Shown piece after piece: positions 44,675 to 54,613 of a DNA stretch of 64,000 nucleotides. Position 1 is the stretch's first letter, and each line of letters starts with the position of its first letter. Both the position numbers and the translations under genes were made by a program. The notes beneath the pieces are model-generated. The model was not told where the DNA came from and made no database searches. It saw nothing but the letters and a program-made list of their open reading frames with translations. The stretch comes from Runella rosea (GTDB lineage Bacteria > Bacteroidota > Bacteroidia > Cytophagales > Spirosomataceae): positions 4,457,501-4,521,500 of the forward strand of contig NZ_CP030850.1 of the NCBI RefSeq assembly GCF_003325355.1, read 5' to 3'.

Positions 44675-47056
44675 TTATTCCGTTTTTAAACTCTTCACTG
44701 GATTCATCAACGCCGCTTTAATTGCCTGAAAACTGACGGTCAGGAGTGTAATAAGCAATGCTCCTACTCCCGCTACTGCAAAAATCCATCCTGAAATCTC
44801 AGTACGATAGGTGTATTTTTGTAACCATTCTTGTAGAAAATAATAGGCAATGGGTGCGGAAATAACGCAGGAAATGATGACCAAAATGACAAAATCTTTG
44901 GAGAGCATTTGCCACAGATTCGTCACCGATGCCCCCAATACTTTGCGAATACCGATTTCTTTGGTACGCTGTTCGGCAATGAAAGAGGCCAGTCCAAATA
45001 TTCCCAAACAACTGATAAAAATGGCGAGAATGGCAAAGAAGGTAGCCAGCTTACCGATTCGTTCTTCGTTGTCAAATTTTTTGGCATATTCCTCATCCAC
45101 AAACTGATATTCAAACGGTTGGGAAGGGTTAAATTTTTTGAAAACCGTTTCTACCTCGCTCAATGCTTTGCCAGCACTTGTCAAAGGATTGATTTTTACG
45201 ATGATAACCCCTCCCGGATACGGAGCCAAATGGTAAATGGAAGGTTTTACCTGTTGAAAAGGAGATTGTACAATCATATCTTTCACCACGCCGATTACTT
45301 TGTTAGAAGTTCCGTACCACTTAATGGTTTCGCCTACTGGATTTTTCAAACCCATAAATTTTACGGCTGCTTCGTTCAAAATCAACCCAGAGGAGTCGGT
45401 AGAAAATTCTTTCGAGAAATCACGCCCTTCTTTGAACGACCAGCCGATGGTTTTGCCATAGTCAAACGAAATAGCTATTGTCTGAAAATCGACGGATAGA
45501 TTAGGGTCTTTGTCTTTCCATTCAATCGTGCTGGTGCTTGAATAATTCTCCGTTGGGGGACTTCCAGCCTCGGCCATTTCTGTAATGGCCCCTGATTTTG
45601 TCAAATCGCGTTTTACGGCGTCAAAATGGGTATGAATTTCGGAAGTGTACATGGGCAGTACCACTAAACCATTGCTGTTATAACCCATCGGGCGATTTTG
45701 GGCAAATTTTACCTGACGAAATACAATGATGGTCCCGATAATCAACGTCACCGAAACCGTAAATTGTATCGTTACTAGCACCTTACGTGGTAAAGCTGCC
45801 CAACGGCCTGCGCGGAAGGTGCCTTTTAAGATTTTTAGGGGCTGAAAGGAGGATAAATAGAAAGCTGGATAGCTGCCTGCCACCAGTCCACAAAGCAAAC
45901 TGAAGCCTAAGCCTGTCGCCCAAAACAAAGGATTGCTCCACGGAATAGACATGGTTTTGTCGGCCACGCTGTTGAAAAAAGGTAAAAGGAGTTGCGCTAA
46001 AAGCAAAGCAAACCCAAAGGAGCAAAACACCATTAAAAGGGATTCAAAAAAGAACTGGTAGACAATTTGGGCGCGAACCGAGCCTACTGCTTTGCGGATG
46101 CCTACTTCTTTGGCGCGTTTTTCGGAGCGTGCCGTGCTCAAATTCATGAAATTGATGCAGGCTAACAACAGTACAAATAAGCCGCTGATGCCAAACAACC
46201 ACACATACTGAATTTTTCCGCCCGTGTTGAAGCCATTCTTAAAGTCAGAGTACAGGTGCCATTGGCTCATGGGGTGCAGGAAAACTTCTGGTTTTTTCTT
46301 GGCCAGTTCCTTATTGACTTTGTTCAGCTTGGCATCTTTGATTTTGTGCGAAACCGTAGCGGCGTCAGCGTTTGGAATGAGTTGAGCATAAATATGAAAC
46401 GCATTGGGTCGCCATGGGTCGGCCATTGTTCTAACCCACTCATTGTTGTAGTAATACAGCTGCCACGGGGCTATAAACGTTAGGTCGTGAAATTCAGAAT
46501 TATGAGGCAAATCTTCATACACTCCCGTTACTTTTACATCCGCTTGGTTATCTATTCTCATGATTTTATCCAAGGGGTCGGCCTCGCCGAAAAATGCCTT
46601 GGCGACCGATTCAGACAGCAGGATAGCGTTGGGATTTTGGAGGCCGTTTCTTGTCCCTTTTAGCATTTTTAGCGTCAGCATTTCGGTGATTTGAGGTTCG
46701 AAATACGCACCTTTCTTACTGAATTTCTTCTCGCCGTAAGACAAAATACTGTATGCATCTTGCGAAACAGTCACGTGCTTAAAGTCGCTCCCGTAACTTT
46801 TGCGGAGTTCTTCGGCTAAAGGAAGCGGTGTATTGGGCCACGTTTGCACTTCACCGTTGTTGGTCACGTGTTGCATGACCCGCACAATGCGGTCGTAGTT
46901 TTGGTGATATTTGTTGAATGATAATTCATCCCACATCCATAGGCCGATAAGAATTGCCACGGCCATTCCAGCTGATAATCCTATAATATTGATGAAAGAA
47001 TACACCTTGTTTTTGACAAGGTTTCGGATTGCGATTTTCAGGTAGTTTCGAAACAT
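44675..47056 (-). CDS. P12: MacB/FtsX-type ABC transporter permease
   Basis: A 793-residue permease, last gene of the P14-P13-P12 unit. TM1 is NIIGLSAGMAVAILIGLWMW, then DELSFNKYHQNYDRIVRVMQ, placing it in the P5/P8/P12/P13 subgroup. This subgroup also shares an EKRAKEVGIRKAVGSVR coupling loop and the LHPMSQWHLYSDFKNG type of segment at the end of the first periplasmic domain. The second coupling motif is KEIGIRKVLGAS, preceded by GLASFIAEQRT. It ends MNPVKSLKTE. A strong terminator follows at 44470-44503. It lies 57 bp after P13. Confidence 0.93.
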   Translation of the reverse strand: MFRNYLKIAIRNLVKNKVYSFINIIGLSAGMAVAILIGLWMWDELSFNKYHQNYDRIVRVMQHVTNNGEVQTWPNTPLPLAEELRKSYGSDFKHVTVSQDAYSILSYGEKKFSKKGAYFEPQITEMLTLKMLKGTRNGLQNPNAILLSESVAKAFFGEADPLDKIMRIDNQADVKVTGVYEDLPHNSEFHDLTFIAPWQLYYYNNEWVRTMADPWRPNAFHIYAQLIPNADAATVSHKIKDAKLNKVNKELAKKKPEVFLHPMSQWHLYSDFKNGFNTGGKIQYVWLFGISGLFVLLLACINFMNLSTARSEKRAKEVGIRKAVGSVRAQIVYQFFFESLLMVFCSFGFALLLAQLLLPFFNSVADKTMSIPWSNPLFWATGLGFSLLCGLVAGSYPAFYLSSFQPLKILKGTFRAGRWAALPRKVLVTIQFTVSVTLIIGTIIVFRQVKFAQNRPMGYNSNGLVVLPMYTSEIHTHFDAVKRDLTKSGAITEMAEAGSPPTENYSSTSTIEWKDKDPNLSVDFQTIAISFDYGKTIGWSFKEGRDFSKEFSTDSSGLILNEAAVKFMGLKNPVGETIKWYGTSNKVIGVVKDMIVQSPFQQVKPSIYHLAPYPGGVIIVKINPLTSAGKALSEVETVFKKFNPSQPFEYQFVDEEYAKKFDNEERIGKLATFFAILAIFISCLGIFGLASFIAEQRTKEIGIRKVLGASVTNLWQMLSKDFVILVIISCVISAPIAYYFLQEWLQKYTYRTEISGWIFAVAGVGALLITLLTVSFQAIKAALMNPVKSLKTE

Positions 47057-47113
47057 GGACGTAGGAGTGTTTTATAGAGAATAGAAAAAATGCATTTGTC
47101 TTATTCTCATTTT

Positions 47114-49516
47114 TTATTCCGTTTTTAAACTTTTAACTGGATTCATGAGTGCCGCTTTAATGGATTGATAGCTAACCGTCAACAACGTAATCGCCAACGC
47201 GCCAATGCCGGCCAGCGCAAAAACCCACCAAGAGATTTCGGTATGGTATTTATAGTCTTGTAACCAATCGTTCAAATAATAATAAGCGATGGGCGTAGCG
47301 ATGAAGCAGGAAATGATGACCAAAACCACAAAATCTTTGGAAAGCAATCCCCACAAATTGAATACTGACGCACCCAATACTTTTCGGACGCCGATTTCTT
47401 TGGTTCGTTGTTCGGCGGTAAACGAGGCCAAGCCAAAAAGACCCAAACACGAAATCAGAACGGCCAATACGGCAAAGCCACCCGCCAATTTGCCGATGCG
47501 CTCTTCTGAAACAAACTTTTTACCAAACTCTTCGTTGACAAATTTGTACTCAAAAGGAGCCGACGGAATGAGTTTTCGGAAGGTGGCCTCAATCTTGGCG
47601 ATGGATTCGGAGGCACTTTTGTTGGGGTTCAATTTGAGCGTCATCCAGTTCACATTTTCGTAGCCCATAAAGTAGATTGTCTGCTTTACTGGCTCGTAGG
47701 GAGATTCCATGAGCATATCTTTGATGACGCCCACAATGGTAAACTTTTCGGCCTCTTTTCCGCTACCCCACTGCACAACCGTCCCAACTGGATTTTTAAG
47801 TCCCATAAATTTGACGGCGGCTTCATTGATAACAATAGCCGCCGTATCGGTCGAAAATTGCCTTGAAAAATCCCGTCCGTCTTTGAATTGCCAGCCTACT
47901 GTTTTTCCAAAATCGTGCGTGACCCAAATCGTGGCAAACTCCGCTTGCAGGCTGGGATCTTTGCCTTTCCAGTCAAACCCACCATTGTTGGACCAAACGC
48001 CGGTTAATGGACTGGAAGATTCGGTCATTTCAACAATGGCACCCGCGTTTTTAAGCTCAGTTCGCAGCACCTCATATTTTCCGTAAAAATCAGGCGACAT
48101 CATCTGCATCATGATTAGCCCGTCGTTATCATAGCCCATGGGACGGTTTTTGGTGTGTTGAATCTGGCGGTATACGATGATGGTACCAGTAATCAATGTG
48201 ACAGAAACCGTAAACTGAACCACTACCAATACTTTGCGCGGCACGGCCGCAAAACGGCCCGCTTTGAAGGTGCCTTTTAGCACTCGGATAGGTTGGAAAG
48301 AAGATAAGTATAACGCAGGATAGCTTCCTGCTAGCAAACCCGTGATAAAAATGAAGCCAAGGCTGATGAACCAAAAGGTGGGTTCTGTCCAAGGGAAAAC
48401 CATTTTCTTGTCGCTGACTTCGTTAAACCAAGGCAACAGGGCCAATATGAACGCCACGGCTCCGATAAACGCAAATGTCACTACCAAAAAGGATTCACTA
48501 AAAAACTGATTGATGAGTTGGGCGCGAACCGAACCCACGGCCTTTCTGATACCGACTTCTTTGGCGCGTTTTTCGGAGCGGGCCGTGCTCAAATTCATAA
48601 AATTTATACACGCGAGCAGCAATACAAATGCTCCAACGATGGCAAAAAGCCAAACATATTGGATAAAACCGCCCGTTTTGATGCCTTCGTCAAAGTTGGA
48701 GCGCAGGTGCCAATCGCGCATGGGTTGAAGAAAAATTTCGGCTTTAAATTTCTTCTCCTCGGCATCCACTTTGTCCCATTTGACATTTTTGATTTTGGCG
48801 CTCAATTTGTCCATGTCGGCATTGTCCGCGATTTGGGCATAAAGCTGAAACGAATTATTGCCCCACTGATTTTCGTCGAGCGCTCGCTGCACCCATTTTT
48901 GGGAAGAAACGTACAGTTTCCAGGGCGCGATAAAGTTCAGCTCCCGAAACTGCGTATTAAATGGTAAGTCCTCATAGATTCCTGTCACTTTTACGTCGAG
49001 CTTGTTGTCAATTTTGATAAACTTACCCATCGGGTCGATGCTCCCGAAAAGTGCCTTGGCGGTGGAGGCCGAGAGCAAAACGGAGTTGAGTTCTTTCAAG
49101 CCATCGTAGGTTCCTTTCTGCATTTTCAACGAGAGCATTTTAGGAATATCCACATCCATATAATTGCCCGAACGAGTGATTTTGGCCTCTCCAAATGTTA
49201 AAATTCGGTTGCCTTCCCAAGTGGCCATGGCCAGATGCTTGAAGTCACTGCCGTATTTGGTGCGGAGTTCGGTTACCAAAGGCATCGGAATAGAGCGTTC
49301 GGTTCCTTTATGTCCGTTGAAAGTTTGGTGCTGCATCACCTGTGCCAAATGCTCGTAGTTTTGGTGATATTTGTCGTATGACAATTCATCATAAATCCAC
49401 AAACCGATCAGCATCGCTACGGCCATCCCTACTGCCAAACCGCCGATATTGATAAAAGAATAGACCTTATTTTTAGCAAGGTTTCTAAGAGCAATTTTAA
49501 GGTAGTTACGAATCAT
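47114..49516 (-). CDS. P13: MacB/FtsX-type ABC transporter permease
   Basis: An 800-residue permease in the middle of the P14-P13-P12 unit. TM1 is NIGGLAVGMAVAMLIGLWIY, then DELSYDKYHQNYEHLAQVMQ. It is closest to P5 by eye (shared QVMQHQTF, TAKALFG-like and AVPRKVLVVVQFTVSVTLI segments). The coupling motifs are KEVGIRKAVGS and KEIGVRKVLGAS. It ends MNPVKSLKTE. Unlike P5 it has no prefix domain, and no linker remnant is visible upstream of its ATG. The flanking gaps are 67 and 57 bp without promoter-like elements. Confidence 0.93.
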   Translation of the reverse strand: MIRNYLKIALRNLAKNKVYSFINIGGLAVGMAVAMLIGLWIYDELSYDKYHQNYEHLAQVMQHQTFNGHKGTERSIPMPLVTELRTKYGSDFKHLAMATWEGNRILTFGEAKITRSGNYMDVDIPKMLSLKMQKGTYDGLKELNSVLLSASTAKALFGSIDPMGKFIKIDNKLDVKVTGIYEDLPFNTQFRELNFIAPWKLYVSSQKWVQRALDENQWGNNSFQLYAQIADNADMDKLSAKIKNVKWDKVDAEEKKFKAEIFLQPMRDWHLRSNFDEGIKTGGFIQYVWLFAIVGAFVLLLACINFMNLSTARSEKRAKEVGIRKAVGSVRAQLINQFFSESFLVVTFAFIGAVAFILALLPWFNEVSDKKMVFPWTEPTFWFISLGFIFITGLLAGSYPALYLSSFQPIRVLKGTFKAGRFAAVPRKVLVVVQFTVSVTLITGTIIVYRQIQHTKNRPMGYDNDGLIMMQMMSPDFYGKYEVLRTELKNAGAIVEMTESSSPLTGVWSNNGGFDWKGKDPSLQAEFATIWVTHDFGKTVGWQFKDGRDFSRQFSTDTAAIVINEAAVKFMGLKNPVGTVVQWGSGKEAEKFTIVGVIKDMLMESPYEPVKQTIYFMGYENVNWMTLKLNPNKSASESIAKIEATFRKLIPSAPFEYKFVNEEFGKKFVSEERIGKLAGGFAVLAVLISCLGLFGLASFTAEQRTKEIGVRKVLGASVFNLWGLLSKDFVVLVIISCFIATPIAYYYLNDWLQDYKYHTEISWWVFALAGIGALAITLLTVSYQSIKAALMNPVKSLKTE

Positions 49517-49583
49517 AGCTTTTCATAATTTGAAGGTTGAGGCTATTTTTTTTTCTAAATCCTATCCTCCCAGATCTTTGAAT

Positions 49584-52007
49584 TTACTCCGTTTTCAAAC
49601 TCTTTACTGGATTCATTAATGCCGCTTTTATCGCCTGATAACTAACTGTTAATAAGGATATTGTCAAGGCTGAAGTGCCTGATACGACAAAAATCCACAA
49701 CGAAATATCGGTTCTGAATGCAAAGTCTTTCAGCCACGTACTCATGGCATAGTATGCCAAGGGCGAAGCTATCACAAAGGCAAGGCAAACCAATTTTAGA
49801 AAGTCTTTTGAAAGCAACCGAACAATGCTCCAAATACTCGCTCCCAGCACTTTTCTTACGCCAATTTCTTTGGTACGTTGCTCGGCTGTGAAAGTGGCTA
49901 AACCAAATAAGCCCAAACAAGCTATCAGAATCGCTAAAACCGCAAAACTGATAAAGACTTTTCCGATGCGTTGTTCGGTACGATACATATTGTCGAAGGC
50001 ATCATCTAAAAATTGATAATTGAGGGGTGTTCTGCCCGCTCTTAACTTCCATCTTTCTTCGATTTTGGCAATGCTCTCTTTAAAATCATTGGATTGCACC
50101 CGTACTGAAATCATGCCGTAAGGATTTTTGGCAAGGCACATTGAAAGGCTTGCCACATTCTCTCGGAGAGATGCATAATTGAAGTTTTTGACCACTCCAA
50201 TAATTGTATATGGAATCAAGTCTTTTAGATTGCTGCCATAAGCGTATAATTTTTGACCGATTGGGTTTTTATAGCCTGTTTGTTTTGCTGTGGTTTCGTT
50301 GATGATGATAGCCGACGAATCCGTAGACATCGTTTTATCAAAGTCGCGTCCAGCTACAAACTGCATTTTAAGGGTTTCGGTGTAGTCATAGCCTACTTCC
50401 CAGAATTGCATCGAGATACCATTATCGGCACCGAGCTGGCCTTCTGTCCAAAAAACGGTGTTGTTTCGGTAAGATGGTGTAGGCAAAAAAGCACTTATGG
50501 TCGCCGATTTTATGCCTGAAATTTGTAATAATTCGTTTTTAAACGATTCTAAGCCTTTCTCTAATAGATTTGTATCGTTGATAACGATGACTTGTTCACG
50601 ATTGAAACCAATGTTTTGTTTCTGAATAAAATCTAACTGACGATAAATCACAATCGTAGAAATGATGAGAAATATTGAGGCAAAAAACTGAAAAACAACC
50701 AAGCTACTTCGTAAATAACCACCTTTGTTAGTGGCACTTAGTTTGCCTTTTAGGACGCTAATTGGTTTGAATGAAGACAAAAACAGAGCAGGATAAATAC
50801 CAGCTAACAAGCCTATAAAAACAGCAAAACTAAACAATATGGATAGTAAAAGTGGTTTTTTGATGAATGATAGGCTTAGATTTTTGGCTGATAAATCATT
50901 GAAAAATGGTAAAATCAAAGTAGCAATGCCAAGCCCCAATATGAATGCTATTAAGCTCATCAGGATGGATTCTGACAAAAACTGATTCATCAGCATCGCA
51001 CGTACTGACCCCATGACTTTACGTACGCCCACCTCTTTTGCCCGATTGACCGAACGTGCCGTGCTAAGATTCATAAAATTGACACATGCTATCAACAAAA
51101 TAAAAAGAGCAATCGCCGAAAAAATGTAAACATACTGAATACTACTATTTGGTGAAAGTTCAAAGAATTTGTTAGAATGGAGATGAATATCTGTCAGTGG
51201 TGTCAATCCCAAAGCTACTCGATTGCCCGCTTTTTCTAATTCTTCTATGCTCTTGATACCCATTACACTCTTAAATTGGGGCATCATGTATTTCTTGATA
51301 ACTTTATCAAACTGCGATTGTAATTGCTCAGGTTTTGTACCTTCTTTGAATACTAAATAGGTAAAAAAATTATTGTTCAACCAGTTATTTGCCCTGCTAT
51401 CTGCCGAACTTTCCATCGAAAGAAACATATTTCTGCCCCTGAAATGCGAGTTTTCGGGGATATTTTTCATTACACCAGTTACTTTATAGGCATTTTCGTC
51501 AATGGTCATTGTCATGCCCAAAACCTGTGTTTTTCCAAAATATTTTTGAGCAGTTTGTTCGTCTAAAACTATCGTAAATGGTTCTTGCAACGCCGTTTTT
51601 GCGTCGCCTTCAATCAATGGAATATCAAAAACTTCAAAAACTGAATTATCAACAAACATAGACATAGACTCACGGATATTCTGATTTCCTTTTTTGACCA
51701 AAATATCAATGGGCCTGAATCGGGTAAAGGTTTCGATGAATGGATAGTCGTTTTTTAAAGCAGCCCCCATACCATCCGAAACAGTGGCAAATGACCTATC
51801 TTGCCCACCAAACTTGACATCAAAATCAATCCGATAAATTCTGTCGGCTTTTTGATGATAGCGGTCGTAGCTGATTTCGTCTAAGACATAAAGCGTAATC
51901 AACAAACAAGTGGCCATACCAATAGCTAGTCCACCGATGTTAATGGCCGAATAAATCTTATTTCGTTGTAGATTTCTGAAAGCGATTTTTAGATAATTGC
52001 GTATCAC
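49584..52007 (-). CDS. P14: MacB/FtsX-type ABC transporter permease (GTG start)
   Basis: An 807-residue permease, first gene of the P14-P13-P12 unit. It starts at GTG (52007): V/MIRNYLKIAFRNLQRNK aligns with the leader of its paralogues and no ATG is available nearby. The bases before the GTG (cacgatcgggcggtat on the plus strand) resemble those before P8 (catggtcgggctgtat), which encode a prefix-domain linker. P14 may therefore descend from a prefix-type gene whose internal start codon became the only one. TM1 is NIGGLAIGMATCLLITLYVL then DEISYDRYHQKADRIYRID. The coupling motifs are KEVGVRKVMGS and KEIGVRKVLGAS. Codon use looks more AT-rich than in neighbouring permeases, hinting at different ancestry. 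Confidence 0.92.
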   Translation of the reverse strand: MIRNYLKIAFRNLQRNKIYSAINIGGLAIGMATCLLITLYVLDEISYDRYHQKADRIYRIDFDVKFGGQDRSFATVSDGMGAALKNDYPFIETFTRFRPIDILVKKGNQNIRESMSMFVDNSVFEVFDIPLIEGDAKTALQEPFTIVLDEQTAQKYFGKTQVLGMTMTIDENAYKVTGVMKNIPENSHFRGRNMFLSMESSADSRANNWLNNNFFTYLVFKEGTKPEQLQSQFDKVIKKYMMPQFKSVMGIKSIEELEKAGNRVALGLTPLTDIHLHSNKFFELSPNSSIQYVYIFSAIALFILLIACVNFMNLSTARSVNRAKEVGVRKVMGSVRAMLMNQFLSESILMSLIAFILGLGIATLILPFFNDLSAKNLSLSFIKKPLLLSILFSFAVFIGLLAGIYPALFLSSFKPISVLKGKLSATNKGGYLRSSLVVFQFFASIFLIISTIVIYRQLDFIQKQNIGFNREQVIVINDTNLLEKGLESFKNELLQISGIKSATISAFLPTPSYRNNTVFWTEGQLGADNGISMQFWEVGYDYTETLKMQFVAGRDFDKTMSTDSSAIIINETTAKQTGYKNPIGQKLYAYGSNLKDLIPYTIIGVVKNFNYASLRENVASLSMCLAKNPYGMISVRVQSNDFKESIAKIEERWKLRAGRTPLNYQFLDDAFDNMYRTEQRIGKVFISFAVLAILIACLGLFGLATFTAEQRTKEIGVRKVLGASIWSIVRLLSKDFLKLVCLAFVIASPLAYYAMSTWLKDFAFRTDISLWIFVVSGTSALTISLLTVSYQAIKAALMNPVKSLKTE

Positions 52008-52053
52008 GATCGGGCGGTATTGAGGGTTGCAAAGGCGTATTAAGCTCTAGTAC

Positions 52054-52070
52054 GACAAATTGTTTGCCAG
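52054..52070 (-). promoter_or_regulatory. Predicted sigma-54 promoter for P14-P13-P12
   Basis: The minus-strand 17-mer is CTGGCAAACAATTTGTC: TGGCA at -24 and TTG at -12. It lies 47 bp upstream of the GTG. The nearest activator site is centred 52 bp from the -24 GG, one helical turn closer than the usual 63. Confidence 0.75.
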
Positions 52071-52110
52071 CTCCAATAAAGCTCAAAAAAGCTATTTTCT
52101 GTAAATTGGT

Positions 52111-52149
52111 CTGTCCGAAATCGTACACTTATTGTACGAAACTGAACAG
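52111..52149. promoter_or_regulatory. Paired activator sites upstream of P14
   Basis: CTGTCC-GAAATC-GTACAC (52111-52128) and TTGTAC-GAAACT-GAACAG (52132-52149) have centres 21 bp apart. They lie 52 and 73 bp from the -24 GG. Confidence 0.7.
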
Positions 52150-52169
52150 CATAGAGCTGACGGTTCCTT

Positions 52170-54527
52170 TTATTCCGTTTTTAGTGATTTTACGGGGTTC
52201 ATCAACGACGCCCGGATGGCTTGATAACTGACGGTCAGCAAGGCAATCGCTACCGCCGAAAGCGCCGCAATGGCAAAATACCACCATTCTATGTCGATGC
52301 GATAAGCGTATTTTTCGAGCCAATTTTTGAGGAAATACCACGCCACTGGAAATGCAATGAGCGTGGCGATCAAGACCAATTTGATAAAATCCAGCGATAA
52401 CATTCCTACCAGATTGGATACGCTTGCGCCCAGCACTTTACGCACGCCTATTTCTTTGGTGCGTTGCTCCGCCGTAAACGACGCCAGTCCAAATAGCCCA
52501 AGACACGAAATAAAAATGGCCAAAAACGCAAAGTAATTGGATAGCTTATTGACCACATTCTCGCTTTTGTACTGATTGGCGTATTCTTGGTCGGCAAAAA
52601 AGTATTTGAATGGAAAATTAGGGTTAAACTTCTTGAACACTTTTTCGGTGCTGGCAACAGCATCGGGAGTTTTGCCGCCTTCGGCGCGGATGATGACGAC
52701 GCCCCAATTCTCCGTTTTGGGCTGTAAACGCAAAATCAACGGCTCAATGGCAGAATGAAGCGTGTTGTAATGAAAATCTTTCATCAGCCCGACGATGGTT
52801 CCCTTGCGGTCCCACATGGTCATTTCTTTGCCTACAGGGTCTTTATAGCCCATTTTCTTGGCGCTGGCTTCGTTGATGATGTAGTTGGTGGTGTCGGTTC
52901 CGTATTGATCGCTGAAATCCCGCCCGCCAATCAGTTGAATGCCCATCGTTTTGATGTAGTCGTACGAAATGGCGTTGTTGGCGAAAAGCAATAACTGGGT
53001 TGTGTCTTTCCCAGGCCATTTTACGCCTTGTGTAGAAGAGCCTACTTCTAGCGGGTCTGATTGGGAGCAGGTGACAGATTTGATGCCGGGCTGATGTTGA
53101 AGTTCTTGTTTGAACGAGGCAAAATTCTTCTGCAAATCCCCCTCCAATGGCATATAAAGCAGGTTTTCGCGGTCATAACCAGCATTTTTCGTTCGTAAAT
53201 AATTGATTTGTTCGTGAACGATAATCATGCCTAAAATGAGCGTAATTGACAAGGCAAACTGAAAAACTACCAGCCCTTTGCGAAAATAGGTGGCGCTTGG
53301 CTTAAATTTCAGGGAGCCTTTCAACACCACAACGGGGTTGAGCGAAGACATGAACAACGCGGGATAGCTCCCCGCTACCAAGCCCGTCACCAACGTTAGA
53401 CTCACCAAAACCACCAGAAAACTCGGGTCGGTAAAGTTGAGTGAAAGCTCTTTTTCGGTCAGAAGGTTAAAAGTAGGCAAGAGCAAAAAGACCAGCAGAA
53501 TAGAAAAGAGGAGCGCACAAAATGCAATCAAAATGGCTTCCCCCATAAATTGCCCAATCAGAATGCCTTTGACGGCGCCAATCACCTTGCGCACGCCCAC
53601 TTCCTTGGCGCGTTTGACGGAGCGGGCCGTGGCCAAATTCATAAAATTGATGCACGCAATCAATAAAATCACTATGGCAACGATGGAAAAAATACGTACA
53701 TAATCAATCCGCCCGCCGTTTTGTTTGCCCGAATCCCAATTAGAATACAGATACGATTCTTGGTAGGATTGCAGAAATATTTCGACGTTGCTGTCTTTGT
53801 TTTTGGTCTTGATGTAGCCCTTAATTTTGGCGTTTACTTTGTCTAATGATGCGTTTTTGGCCAACATCACGTAACAGCGTGGCCCGTTATTGCCCCATTC
53901 TTTGGCCCATGGGTTGTTTTTGAGCCAGCGGTCGAAGCTCATCAAGAAGTCAAATTTTAGCGATGAGTTTTTAGGGATGTCTTTCAAAATTCCCGTAACC
54001 ATCACGTCTTCTTTGCCGTCAATTCGGATGGATTTGCCCAGCGGATTTTGATTAGGAAAATACTTCTGGGCGAGTTTTTTTGATATAACCACTCCATCGG
54101 GACGTTTTAGGGCGGTTCGGGCATCGCCCTGCTCCAGTTTGAAACTGAACATCGTCAGAAAATCCCCTTGTACGTAGCGGCCCTTTTCTTTATCGAAAGC
54201 AGTGCCTACCGTAAAAAGCGGCTGCTCTTCCCACAGCATTTGGCTGGCCTTTTCGATTTCTGGAATGTCTTTTACGATGTTTTCGGCCAGAAGCCCCGGC
54301 GTTGAAGGGTAGGTTTCGATTTTGCCCGAATAATACTGGTTTTCCATTACCCGATAAAGACGCGTGCCGTTTTGATGAAAGGCGTCCATGGCTGTTTCGT
54401 CTTGTACCCATAGCATAATCATCAGGCTGCAGGCCATGCCGAGTGCCAACCCCATGATGTTGATAAAACTATAGACTTTGTTCTTCCACAAATTGCGGAA
54501 GGCGATAGTGAGGTAATTGCTTAACAT
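52170..54527 (-). CDS. P15: MacB/FtsX-type ABC transporter permease
   Basis: The frame opens at 54590, but the ATG at 54527 (MLSNYLTIAFRNLWKNKVYS) fits the family leader, giving 785 residues. It is the only permease directly linked to the ATPase gene (86 bp) and the adaptor, so MacA-ATPase-P15 is the one complete transporter in the window. TM1 is NIMGLALGMACSLMIMLWVQ, then DETAMDAFHQNGTRLYRVME, the signature shared with P9. The coupling motifs are KEVGVRKVIGA and KEIGVRKVLGAS. It ends MNPVKSLKTE. By analogy with MacAB/LolCDE it would extract or expel an amphiphile or peptide from the periplasmic face, using ATP; the substrate is unknown. Confidence 0.93.
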   Translation of the reverse strand: MLSNYLTIAFRNLWKNKVYSFINIMGLALGMACSLMIMLWVQDETAMDAFHQNGTRLYRVMENQYYSGKIETYPSTPGLLAENIVKDIPEIEKASQMLWEEQPLFTVGTAFDKEKGRYVQGDFLTMFSFKLEQGDARTALKRPDGVVISKKLAQKYFPNQNPLGKSIRIDGKEDVMVTGILKDIPKNSSLKFDFLMSFDRWLKNNPWAKEWGNNGPRCYVMLAKNASLDKVNAKIKGYIKTKNKDSNVEIFLQSYQESYLYSNWDSGKQNGGRIDYVRIFSIVAIVILLIACINFMNLATARSVKRAKEVGVRKVIGAVKGILIGQFMGEAILIAFCALLFSILLVFLLLPTFNLLTEKELSLNFTDPSFLVVLVSLTLVTGLVAGSYPALFMSSLNPVVVLKGSLKFKPSATYFRKGLVVFQFALSITLILGMIIVHEQINYLRTKNAGYDRENLLYMPLEGDLQKNFASFKQELQHQPGIKSVTCSQSDPLEVGSSTQGVKWPGKDTTQLLLFANNAISYDYIKTMGIQLIGGRDFSDQYGTDTTNYIINEASAKKMGYKDPVGKEMTMWDRKGTIVGLMKDFHYNTLHSAIEPLILRLQPKTENWGVVIIRAEGGKTPDAVASTEKVFKKFNPNFPFKYFFADQEYANQYKSENVVNKLSNYFAFLAIFISCLGLFGLASFTAEQRTKEIGVRKVLGASVSNLVGMLSLDFIKLVLIATLIAFPVAWYFLKNWLEKYAYRIDIEWWYFAIAALSAVAIALLTVSYQAIRASLMNPVKSLKTE

Positions 54528-54613
54528 GGCTGTATGGGTTTTGAGCATAGCGGAAAAGGCAGAGGGCCATTGCCCAATGCCTTCACGCACTACTTATATG
54601 GGTGAATATGTGT

